NCBI GenBank assembly: GCA_024305405.1
Contig: JAKNDB010000067.1
Span: forward strand, 1,572,001 to 1,636,000
DNA from: Dirofilaria immitis
Taxonomy: Eukaryota > Nematoda > Chromadorea > Rhabditida > Onchocercidae
Direction of reading: 5' to 3'
DNA length: 64,000 bases
A program made the translations under genes and the position numbers. The notes under the pieces are model-generated. The model did not search any database and was not told where the DNA came from. It saw nothing but the letters and a program-made list of their open reading frames with translations. Every line of letters starts with the position of its first letter. Positions within the stretch are counted from its first letter, which is position 1. This document shows positions 21,951-34,600 of the stretch, piece by piece.

Positions 21951-24900
21951 GTATTTTTATGCTTATTCCTTCATTACTTCTCATTTGCATGCTAATTTAC
22001 TCATTCTCTTTGAATAGTTTGTAATATAGAATTTCTTATTTCCTTATTTCTAGGCTATAGTTTTTTTTTTTTTTAATAAAAATATACTCTCTAATCTTGC
22101 TAACTTCAGATAAGTGCTAGATGAATATTCGAAAAATTTTGAAATCGATTTTTATATACGTTATTTAACGAGCAAGCTCAAATGCAGAAATCTCGTGACT
22201 CGGATAGATAGTTTTCGTGTTTTCAAATAGTACCAGATTAATATCTGCTTGATGAAAAATCATAACTAGGTGATTTAGCTGGAATTTGATAAATAATTCT
22301 GGAAATAAAAGTTTCCATTTAAATGAAATTCTGGAATAAAATATTTGATGACGAGGAGTTTTAGAAAAATCATCAAATGATATCTGAAAAAGCTCGGGAA
22401 TTCATCGAGGAAAGTGTGAAATTGATGAAACCCAAAGCGGTACATATTTGTGATGGTTCAAAAGAAGAAGCTGATGAACTTATTGCACAAATGATTAACG
22501 ATGGAATGTTGAAGAAATTGGAAGCTTACGAAAATAACTTTCTTTGCAGGACAGACCCAAGAGTTAGTTTTATCTGATAATAGTTTTCTAATCAAACAAA
22601 TTCTTGATGAAATCTGAAATTCGAATTGCATTAGTGATATGTTTAAGATTCCTTGTAGGTTCTTGCACACCAAATTTGTTGTTTATTAAACGATGCATTT
22701 ATAGTCCTAACTTTTTTTTATAGGAATATCATATGCAAAATTTTCAGCAGTATAATTTTTTTCAGGATGTTGCTCGTGTAGAAAGTAAGACATGGATGGT
22801 AACACCGGAAAAATTTGATACAGTATGTCATACGGCTGATGGTATAAAACCAATCATGGGTAACTGGATGTCACCTGGGCAGTTTGAGAATGAGAAAATG
22901 CACGATTTCCCGGTTGCATGAATGGTGTGTTGAACAACAATTATTTTTTGAAAAAAAAACACTATTTTCGCATTTTTTAGAACATTTTTCTTTTCAAATC
23001 TCTTATTCAAAGTTATTTCAGGACGGACAATGTATGTAATTCCGTTTTCGATGGGTCCAGTTGGTGGACCAATTTCGGAAATTGGAATACAGGTTTTGAA
23101 ATTTTAGTTTTTTTAAATAAAATTTGATAAATTAATCCCTGGTTGAATGTGCTTTTAGAATTTCGTTATTTATGTCGCGAAATCTTGGATTAAGTAACTT
23201 CATGAAATATCGATTTTTCAACAATAATACTTCAACATTAATTCTTCATTTACAAATGCATATCTCTCTGGAAAGCTATATCTCATTATTTTCATTGTTT
23301 ATTCTATATGTCATTTCATTTTGCCAGGTAACTGATTCCAGTTATGTTGTTCTTTGTATGCGTATTATGACTCGTGTAACGCCAAAAGTATGGAAAATAT
23401 TAGGTGATGGCAACTTTGTGAAATGTATTCACTCTGTCGGTGTTCCTGAACCAGTTAAAGGTAAATTCTTTTTATTCCTCACTTTAGTAGTTTAATATGA
23501 TTCATCACAAGTATGACTTCGTTTCACTTCACAAGAAAGGAATGATAAGTTTTCGCAAATGTGCAATTGACTTGGAAATTTTTTAGCTCGGATATGTGAT
23601 ATTATTTGTAAAATATGTGACACTAATTTAGGCAATTACAACTATTTACGACGAAATAAATTTCCATAGTTCGCTCAGAAAAAGATTATTTTATCTTATA
23701 ATTATCATCAATACATTTAACTGCAGAGATTGGTTGGAATTTAAGACTTATAAAACTTTTCAGAAAAATTGGTAAACAATTGGGCATGTAATCCAGAGAA
23801 AACAATTATAGCACATCGTCCGGCACAGCGTGAAATTTGGTCTTTGGCTCCGGTTATGGGGGCAATTCATTACTTGGAAAAAAATGCTTTGCATTGAGAA
23901 TTGCTTCAAATATAGCTAGACAGGAAGGCTGGATGGCAGAGCATATGCTTATCATGGGTGAATCTAATTTTACTTTTCATACGTTCGAATAATTATGCCT
24001 AGGTGACTTTCATCAGTTTCAGCATCTTTCACATCATTTTGAAGTCAAATTTCGAGCAAAAGCCCAGAAAGTCACTTTTTTTTTCTGAAAGAAAATGAAT
24101 TTTTAGGAATAACACCTCCGAATGGTAGAGAACGCTTTCTTGCTGCTGCATTTCCTTCAGCTTGCGGTAAAACCAATCTCGCTATGTTAACACCAACTCT
24201 TCCGGGTTGGAAAGTGCGATGCATCGGTTTGATTTTAATTAAATTTTCACATACTTTCCACTAATATAAAAAATTTCATATTTTGTTTCTGTTTTTGTTA
24301 TTTTGAAGTAATTTCCAGGTTTTCAAAAAACTAAGAATTGCGGGTCTTTTTAATGAATTTATTCAGGTGATGACATAGCATGGATGAAGTTTGGCAGGGA
24401 TGGTCGATTATACGGAATAAATCCAGAAGCGGGTTTTTTCGGTGTTGCCCCGGAACATCGAATAAGACTAATCCAATGGCTATGGCATCGTTCCAAAAAA
24501 ATAGCATTTTTACAAATGTTGCTGAAACTGCTGATGGAGAATATTTTTGGGAAGGATTGGAAAAAGAAGTCAAAGTTTGTTTATATTATAGCTAAGTTAT
24601 TAGAATCTATTTTTTGAGATTTTCATAAAAAAAAAAAAAAAACAGGATTTGTTCAGAAGTTTTCTACGAATAAAAGAATCTGATCGAGATGGCCAGAAGT
24701 TTTCTACGAATAGAAAAATCGAGAATATTACTGTTGTTAAAGTATTGTAACTGCTATTCATTTCATTCCTAGAATCCAAAAGTTGAAATAATCAACTGGT
24801 TGGGTAATAAATGGTACATTGGTGACGAAGGTAAAGCTGCACATGCCAATTCTCGATTTGCTTGTCCTGCCAGTCAGTGTCCAATTATTCATCCAAAATG

Positions 24901-26855
24901 GGAAGAACCTGGTGGAGTACCAATTGAGGCGTTCATTTTCGGTGGAAGAAGGTGTGAGGATTTATAATAGAATATGAAAGTTTTATTTTGTAACAGCTTT
25001 ATTTTATTGAAATTTAAAATTAGAAATATACCGAAATTAAATAACAAGACCAGTCTTTTGCTTCCTAAAACGTAGTGCATAATGATTTGTCCACATATGT
25101 TTTTTCTAATCTTTTGTTATAAAAAAGCGAACAAAAAATAATCGGAGAAGCCAGATAGATTGCGTTGATATATTCTCTTAAAATAATTATATAGATTATA
25201 GGAGTGGCACATAGATAAAAAAAAATTCGTCAAATTAATTTCGATATTCTTGAGGCCATTGTTAAATACGGTTTTAAGTTTTTATAAAGAAACGCTATAT
25301 TGAAGATTTTAAAATTCGGTTTTTTCCTATATTAGGCGTTACACATTATCACTTGATTTGAAAAAGTTCCGCATAGAAGATATAAAATTTATATAAAAAT
25401 AAATTCTAAAATATAAAATCATTGGAATCCATCACTAAAATAATTCTTTTCTACTAATCTGATAAGAATATAAGTTATAGGCCAGAAGGTGTGCCGCTGG
25501 TGTTTGAATCATTTTCGTGGCAGCATGGAGTTTTTGTAGGTGCATGCCTGAAGTCTGAAGCAACAGCAGCAGCTGAATTTAAAAGCAAAATAGTGATGCA
25601 TGATCCAATGGCGATGCGACCATTTATGGGTTATAATTTTGGCAAATATCTGCAGCATTGGTTGAATCTTAATAATGGCATTCATAAGGTTACCCTTAAT
25701 AATTATTTTTAATAGATGTGGCAGTCTAAAGAAATTAAAGTAAACGAAGCTAAAATGAGCTCAAGATGACCATTTTTCTCTGAATTTTTGGTTTCGTCAA
25801 ATGCGATTGCATATGTAATCAAAAATAAAGCATATGCATATGCATGAAACATGATATAAATTATGTGCCATTCCTCTTCTACCAGTTTTTCATCACTAAA
25901 TTTCAGAAATTGTTTTACTATGCATTCATTATAACCGTATGAACATACTCTCTTTCACGTACAATGCAATTTCTGTAATCAGATTTACATCAAAATAATT
26001 TTCTTTTATAGGTTCCAAAAATTTTCCATGTCAACTGGTTCCGTCGTGATACTAATGGTAACTTTTATGGCCTGGATATGGCGAAAATGTTCGAGTACTT
26101 GACTGGATAATAAAGCGTCTGGATGGTAATGAATCAATTGGGGAAAAAAGTGCTATTGGCATTATACCCAAAGAAAATTCACTGAATCTTGAGGGTCTTA
26201 AAGATATAAATATAAAAGAATTATTAAGCGTTCCGAAACAGTATTGGATGGAAGATAGTAAGGAGATCAAGAAGTTTATGGAAGAACAGGTAGGACCTCT
26301 AATTTGATACTTTGATTCCTATTCGATTTCAATATTTCGAAGAAATAATCCCGTTGTGTAAATTTTTTTTTCAAACGTTTTTATTTTCTATAAATTTTTT
26401 CGATAGAAGTTTGTTTTTTTTGTCTCGTAGCGGAAAAAATGATAATATAAAGGTGCATAGTATTAGCACTATAAATTTACATGTCAGAGAATGCAAAAGA
26501 TTTATCTTTCGCTTGCTGTAGTTCTAGCGTAAGATATCAAACAAGTAAATCAGTAAGTTATATAAGTCGTTTCTTTTTCATCACCGTTTGCGAATAAAAA
26601 GTATTTTTTTAATCAAAGTTTTCTATCAAAGTATTTTTTTCAGGTTGTAAGTTAGAGGAGTAACCTTTTGTATTCTTTTCTCTGAAACATTTTCAATTTT
26701 TTTCCTGCCTCTATTTTCTAGATTTTATATGCGACTAGTAATCTTACTTTGTGCTGACATTTCTAACCATTTCGCTTTCTTAGGTCGGACCAGATTTACC
26801 CCAAGAAATTCAAACCGAAATGGAGGAACAGTTTAAAAGGATCGCAGCGTTGTAA
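21759..26855 (+). CDS. pck: Phosphoenolpyruvate carboxykinase (GTP)
   Basis: It interconverts oxaloacetate + GTP with phosphoenolpyruvate + CO2 + GDP; parasitic worms often run it towards oxaloacetate for malate fermentation. Exons: 21759-21950, 22365-22562, 22766-22924, 23022-23092, 23328-23460, 23764-23957, 24107-24226, 24367-24574, 24773-24951, 25481-25688, 26012-26289, 26784-26855. Motifs: [26 protein letters not shown], the P-loop [12 protein letters not shown] (about residues 331-342), kinase-2 [40 protein letters not shown] and FHVNWFRRD. Four missing bases break the frame: G at 22912-22913 (restores FPGCMNG), T at 23843-23845 ([16 protein letters not shown]), C at 24448-24451 (VAPGTS) and T at 26063-26066 ([16 protein letters not shown]). 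Corrected length is 671, close to family size plus a leader. The breaks hit the most conserved motifs, yet everything between is intact, so assembly error is more likely than a pseudogene. Confidence 0.92.
22359..22379 (+). promoter_or_regulatory. Possible alternative start of PEPCK (cytosolic form)
   Basis: Acceptor TTTTAG (AG at 22363-22364) is followed 12 bases later by an in-frame ATG at 22377, just before the conserved domain. If an SL were added here, the product would lack the leader encoded by exon 1. The polypyrimidine tract is weak (GAGGAGTTTTAG). Confidence 0.4.
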
Positions 26856-28613
26856 TTTAGTTGCGAAAATTTAATTTTCGAAGTAACTTGCTCCGGGTCC
26901 AATTCTCAAGATTTGATTAATTTAAAGTTCGGTCTAAATAATTTCTTTGCAAGTTTTCATTTTGATTTTATTCATTATATTTTCTTAAAAAAATATTTCA
27001 GTTGATTACGTCAAAACTTCTGTAGTTATTTACTTGGAAAATTACAAGAAATAATAATCAGTGAATTTTTTTGTAGAGCTTTTAATTGGAGATATCAGTT
27101 CATAGTCTCTTGTATTTTTTTAGTTGATATTCGTTTGCTCAAGAAATTTTATTCTGACTCTCTTGGTTATCCTGTAGATCAAATAGTTCTCAATAATTCT
27201 ACTGTTTCGAATTTGTCAAAATGTTAGTATGATCTAGACACTATGTTTGTTGTTGTTTTTGTCATTAAATGACAAAGTAAAATTCATCTTAAAGATTTGG
27301 TCACATTATAGAGTGCTTTTATCGATAATTGATTTCGAATCCTTATTTTTTTGGTTAGTGCATGTGATACTCATATTCATCTAAATTTAAGTAAACAGTG
27401 CGTATTTATTAATTCAAGTAGATGTTTAGCGCAATAAGTATGCGTGAAGTAAAAAGCAAATATCGCCCAAATTGGTTGTTATTAAATATTAATCGGGTTA
27501 AGCTGATAATCGTTGACATCTATGACACTTGTTAAAGATTAATTCTCATCTGCTCCAATGATTCTTTCATATCATACTTATAACTTATCAAAAGAATTAC
27601 GTACAAATCTTTGATGCATTCGGAAGCTTTTATGTTTATGCTATACCTTATGGACAGGGACCATATATTTAAACGTAAGCTTTTGCAATTTTTGGCCAAA
27701 TACATATGAAAATATATTATGCTTCTCATTGTACATGCGAAGCATAGTTTTTTTTTTTTTTAAATGATGTCTTATACATTGCAAATATAATGTTTAGTTA
27801 TGAGTTCAATGAATTTGCAAAAAGAAAAACTTATTCAAAGCAAAGTTTAGTTTAAAACAAAAAAATTTAAAAAGAACAAAAAATGGAGACGAATACGAGA
27901 AGAGAGAAGAAGAATAACTAAGTACACTATCTAAAAACTTTTGATTCTTAAAATGGCTATTTGTTATCATGAAATTAAAAATTGAGTTAGATGTATTACA
28001 TATAGTATCCCTGTCATACAAAAGGCTACAGCAGCAAGACATCAACTTGGAATAATTAATATTCTATGTATATGTCATATGAATTTATATAATAACAAAT
28101 ATGTTGAAGATTGCACCTGATCAAAAATGTGGACTGAATAAAATTGTTGCATACAATGCGTTGCATTTGTAATGCTTTTTGTCGTAAGAGTATCGCTGAT
28201 TGCTTACGGATAATTTTAAATATAATTTTAAAATTTATGGCAATTAGTTGCGTAGTGATTGATCGTAGAGAAGATAATGAATTTCAGTTGCAGCGAAAGA
28301 CCCGACAATTCTTTATTATCTGAAATAGGCCGATTAATATTTCACAGTTGATCAGTGACTTTTATGATATTTGTCGAATGGTCATCATCGTGAAAGAACG
28401 ATTTATCGTTCACTCTAGTTGTATCATTGTGGATAGCACCGAAATAGAGCAGTGAAATTTGCTGAAATTTATTCGGAAAATAATTGCCCTAATTATTCTT
28501 TTTAAAATAAGCTCTGTTCACATAGATTAGATATATTTGTGTTAATAGATGTTATCCTTTCCGGGTACAGTTATTCAGTATTTAGGATTTATATCCAGTT
28601 TTGAAAAAACACA
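26856..28613. other. Intergenic region between PEPCK and alpha-catenin
   Basis: No gene or notable repeat is seen. No canonical AATAAA was spotted close to the PEPCK stop. Several AG acceptor candidates (about 28570, 28577, 28585 and 28599) precede the alpha-catenin start and could serve SL trans-splicing. Confidence 0.55.
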
Positions 28614-31600
28614 ATGGTATCGATGGCAAGTGTTCAAGCAGAGATGAATATCGATTCAGTAAAAACGAGGACTGTTGAACATTTGATTGCGCCATTGATA
28701 CAGCAGGTAACTTTTTTTATCTTTAAAATCAAATCTATCACAATTCGCTCTATGTATTCTACGTATATGTATATTAATTAAGGTCGAATATTTCAAGAAT
28801 GCATACATATTAGATACAATTATACGAATCAATAATTTCTTGCACCAAAATTATTTTTCAATCGGAAATATAATGTGTTTCGGAACACTTTTAAATGATT
28901 ATTAGAGAGATGGTAAATGGTAAATTATGATGTAAGTATAATGTAAGCAATTTTATAAGAATTGTCAACTATTAGATGCATTAATTCATATATATACGAT
29001 GTATGTTATCGAACTGAAATACTTAACAAAGACTAACCATTGTTACAGGTGACTAGTTTAATGAATCCGAATGGCATGCATTCTTTGAAACGTAGTGGAA
29101 AGAGTGGAGCTGTACTAGTGGCTGCTATCGAACGAACCGTACATAATTTTGTGGAGATAGGACGTTCGGCTATTGCTGAATGCCCAATTGCCATTGGAAA
29201 TGCTTTGGAGCAATTGAATGAAACTTTACAGGATGTGGAACATGCTGGTTAGCCAAATATTTGCTTTAATTTATTGGACGAATATTAAACTAAATAAAGT
29301 AATGAACAATAAAGATTACGAATATTCTGGAAGTATAGATGTCTTCATAGAATATTAAACTAAATAAAGTAATGAACAATAAAGATTACGAATATTCTGG
29401 AAGTATAGATGTCTTCATAGAAGATTTCGACGACTCCTAAAACTTAAAGAATCCTTCTGCATCACATTGTCAATTTTTCTCGAACAGTAGTGAAAAAAAA
29501 AGCCATTTTGATTAATAGTTTATTGACTTTTTTGATTTTGTTAAAAAAGTATTGTTGAGAACATAATTTTATTGCAAAATATAGATTATAAAATTTCGAA
29601 ATGTAGTATGAGGAATGTTTAGATTAACATTCTTTATTGTTGCTTATTATCTCAGTGACTTTCTGATTTTGCTCCATTTCTTGAATATAGATACCTCATA
29701 CATCCCTTCCTTTATTATATCTCATACAACCGTTATTTTATTGTCTATGAATTGAACTAAATGTCAAAACTGCATAAATTTAGGTATCGAAATGGTCAAT
29801 ATAGGGCATGATTTTGTGGAGGAGACAAGTAATACGGATCGGCGTTCACGTGCAATACGAGCAGCTCGAAATCTGTTAAGTGCAGTAGCACGAATGCTTA
29901 TTATGGCTGACATGGTAGATGTACGTATAATGCTTCTTCAGCTTGCTAAGGTGTGTATTTGACTTTTTGATTACTTAGTAAATTAAAGCTTCATACTGAA
30001 AAACTGATTCAGAAGTCTGTCTATCTGATCACTCTTATAAGCGGAAAGTTAAGATAAAACTTTCAACGTTTGTTAACAAATGGTTTATAGTAGTATGAAT
30101 TATAAATTCCACTGGAGAACAAATAAAAATACTCAAGTATTTCGATGAGATCGTAGTACAAAAATTACTACATTCATAAGCTTATGAAATAGAAATGTAC
30201 GTTTTGTTTGGTTTATTATTAATCGTATCAAGTTTTATCTTTTGAGCTGAGAAAATATCTTTTACCAGTTTTCAGGCTCAAGAAATAATGGATCTAATGG
30301 TAACTGCTGAATCGAAGCAGGAGTTATCAGAATTATTTGCATCGTTAAAATCTTGTTTGGAACAACTAGATGAAAATATTAGACGACGTATTCTAGAATT
30401 ACGGAATCCAGCTGAGCAAGATGACTTGCAAGCAGCTCGAGCTTGGCTTAAACTTAATAGTATAGTTATGTACACTTCTTCCACGGTAATTGATATTTTG
30501 ATGATTTTGATTTTAGTTGATGACACATATCACTCATATTTTGAAATTAAATAATGACCGTCTTAACTATCATGATACAATTGCATATCCTCACATAACA
30601 TCAATTACCGAATATGTAATGCAATCTAAATATGTCAATTATCAATTTCAGGCATATGTACGCCATCCGGAGGTGGACCAGGTACGCTTAAATCGTGATT
30701 TTGCCCATGCACAAATGTCTTCAGCTTTACAAGCCATGACTGATATCTTGCAAGGTTGTGCAGCTAATAAAGATGTCTGTCTTTCGCATTACGGCTGTGT
30801 TGGTGATCTTATGCGACAACTTGATCATTTTCAGGTTTGCTGTCTACAGAAATTGGAATTTTTTGGAGTCGTTCTAATCTTTTTTAAACAAAAGATTTTC
30901 CAGGCTCGAGCATACATGGAACCAAGTTCATACAATGATCATTTGCATCGGCCAGAGCTTGAAGGTCTTTTAGAAAACATTGTAAGCGGTGTAGCCGCTA
31001 TTGCTGATTCGGAAAATACGAGGGATGAAAGGAAAAAAAAATTGTTGATGAATGCAATAATTTACGACAGGCGTTGCAAGATTTGCTCACTGAATATGAG
31101 AAAAATGTTTGCACTTATTTTAATTTTGCAATTATGATATTTTCATTTCTTTTTTCTTTCATAAACGAGAAATTTATAAGCAGTAACCAAAGAAAGAATA
31201 AGGAACTAAACTGCAGTTATCATCTTTTAGTGCGGGCGTACTGAGCCTTCGGAAGATCTAGATTTAGCTATGGTACATTTGGGACATAAAGCGAAGGATT
31301 TGCGGCGACATTTACGACGTGCTATTGTGGATCATGTAAGCGATGCCTTTCTGGATACTATTACTCCACTAATGATGCTTATTGAGAGTGCTCAAAGACA
31401 TGACGAAAGAGCCACGGTTGAAAATGGAAAAATGTTCCAGGAGCATGCAGACAAACTTTACAGGTGTATTTTATTTTTTGAGCTAGATATTTGTAATTTT
31501 ATTTAATCAATTTTTGTAGTATTAGTAAGCTGTTGAATCCCTAGGCTTGATTTTAGTGTTTTTTTGCTAAATATATGTTAAGATTTTTTTATGCCTTTCA

Positions 31601-34600
31601 TTCTTCAAATTCTCTTTACACGGATAATTCGTGTATTTTAGGCAGCAGAACTGGTGTGCGTCATGAGTAGCAATGAAGATGGTATTCGTGTTATTCGATA
31701 TGCGGCCTTAATTATTGATAAGCTTGCGCCGCAGGTAATATTTTTCTACTTCTACCATTACTTTTTATTTAATTTTTAACATCTCTCAATATTTCTTTCA
31801 CCGACATGAGAAATTGAATTTATAGGTATCCAGGAGAGATAAATTATGATTTTTTTGCTTTCCATTATGCTTGATTTTGAAGTATATCAAATTGCAAAAA
31901 CAACATTGTTGATTTTTTCAGGTTGTTAACGCCGCTTATTTGCTAAGCGTAAGAGATAGCCAAGTGGCAAAGGATAATATGGAAGCTTTTAAAAATGCAT
32001 GGATAGAAAAAGTAAGTGTGACATTGTTTTTCTTGAAATTTATTTTATTTAAATTCATTTTAATATTTCTATTTCGTGATAACTTATCGAGTGTGATGTT
32101 CTACGGTAAGAACACTCTTTATTCAGGTGAAACTGCTGACGATGGTCGTCGATTCGATGATAACGGTAGATGATTTTCTGGCTGTCAGTGAGGCCCACAT
32201 TATTGAAGATGTGAAAAGCGGTATTCAGGTGTTTGTTTAGATATGTTCCATTAATACTGTAATGTGCTTGTTTTGTGATAATCAAAGATTGAATATAACA
32301 ACTGGTTACATATAAATTGCAGGCTGTGATTAATGGAGATGGTTATTTACTTGATCGATCTGCAGGTGGTATTCGTGGCCGTTCTCTACGTGTTTGTAAC
32401 GTGGTTGATTCTGAAATGGATTTGGTTGCTGCCAGTTCGTATAGAGATCGTGTTCGGATGGCAACTAAATTACTGAGAGATGATGGTAAATTTTACATCG
32501 CGATTTTATAAAATACAAATCAAACGATATACATACCACAGCAGCAGAACCTGCATATGTTCACTTAGTACGAGTATAAGAATTGTCAAGAAAATCGAGA
32601 TAGAATACAGCAGAACACTATTTCCATAATAATGGATATATTAGAAGAATGCGAGAATAAATTATATATAGTACTACTTATTTATTATTATTGACAATAA
32701 TGTTGAGTAGTAATAATAGTAAATGGAATAATTAATAATATGTAGTAAATGTGTATTTTTATTCTAGTGATTAATCAGTTTGCTGATCGAGCAGAGAAAA
32801 TGGTAAACAAATTAGAAAATGATGCAGCAGAAGGAAATAATGGTGAGAATGGAGATTATGCTGATGACGTAGATGAGTTCATTGAAGCTAGTGAATTGGT
32901 TCACAATGCAGTAAAAGAAATACGGAATGCATTATTGATGAATCGGAATCCGGAAGATGTTGATTCAGACAATGAATACGAAGAAGGTATGAGCTTGATG
33001 CGGCGCATATAAAAACGCATAGAATGAATAACAGCTTCTTTTTTTCTATCAGTTACTTATTGTAGATGCTGGAACAAACTATCCAGACTCAAGAAATCAA
33101 GCAGCCGATATAGAAAATGAACAAAAAATGATGCGACGATTACCGGAAGAAGAAAAACGGAAAATCCAGGAACAAATTGATGTTTTTAAGGTTGGCTTTT
33201 TTCCTATTTCTTTATATATTTCTTACCTCAAAACGATTTTACGTTGGACAATTTAGCAACTTCCAACTTTGTAAAATATAAATAGAGAATGCTATTTATT
33301 TAGATAGCACAGAGCAAGTTTGAAAGAGAAGTGGCAAAATGGGACGAAACTGGAAATGACATCATCGTGCTAGCGAAGCATATGTGTATGATTATGATGA
33401 ATATGACTGATTTTACCAGGTGTTTCTTATATGAATTAGAAACTTCGGAAAACTGATTACTCAGTCATATGAAAATGATAATTTTAATATATCACTCTAA
33501 TAAGTCATTTTAATAGCACTTTTTCTTTATATATATTTCGAGCAGTTCATAAACATTATATCTTGATGCTCAGTAATTAAGTAGGATGAAAAGCGATAGG
33601 ATTGAATTTCTTCTAAGTTTTGTATGAATTAAATATTTCAATTTTTAAGTAATTTTCACGGCATTGAAGAGAATAATGAAGCATTATGCGTATCGAATTT
33701 GCTCTAAAAATTAGAATGGTCAGGAATGCCGGAGTCTGTGTTTTGGATGATAGATAAATATATTTCAATTTAAAATGATACAAATTTCAGAGGTCGTGGA
33801 CCTTTGAAAACTACAATGGATGTTATTAAGGCTGCGCAAGAAATTTCCGATGCAGGTGCAAAGCTAAATTCTTTGGCTAAACAAATTGGCAATGAAAGTG
33901 TGGAAAGTGAAACAAAGAAAGATCTTTTGCATACCTACAACGAATAACTCTTTATTGTCAACAATTGAATATAACAAGCAGAGTATGCTTCGCTCTTTTA
34001 TTAGTAAAACTGAAAGAGATATGGTTTTATACTGCAATAAGATGATGACAAAAATTAATTTTTAGTAATGACAAATGGCAAAAGAAATAGAGTTGGACTT
34101 TTCGATAAGAAGTGAAATTGACAGCTTATAAATATTTTAAATTTGACTGGAAAATCAAATATAAATGATAAACTGAGTTTTTAAAATGACGAATTATATG
34201 CAATTTTTATTATAACAATGTAAAAGTCTTTACATTTTTTAATTTTTATCCGCTTCGCTCATAGTATCTTTTTATGGTGATATCAATTAAAAAAGAAATA
34301 TTGTTACAGGACGAAATTATTGAACATTTATTTGCAGGTAAAAGCAGATGTACAACAAGTTGGTAATGAGTTGGTAGTAAGCGGACTTGAATCAGCAATG
34401 TCTCTGATTCAAACTGCCAGAAATTTACTGAATGCTGTTGTGTTGACGGTCAAAGCTGCATATATTGCGAGTACCAAGGTATTTTTTGCACTGTAAAAGA
34501 TCCTAAGCTGGAATGCTTAGGAGATCTTTTACTGAAGTACAGTATTATTCGATTCGAATTACTTCTGCAAGATAGGCTCGATTTGTCCATATCTTTTTCT

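Noticed and set aside
21759..26855. PEPCK as a pseudogene
   Set aside because: Breaks are single bases, nearly all in homopolymers. All splice sites and remaining motifs are intact, and unrelated neighbouring genes show the same error type.
34493..34532. microRNA precursor
   Set aside because: The stem is too short (about 16 bp) and its loop is only 6 bases.
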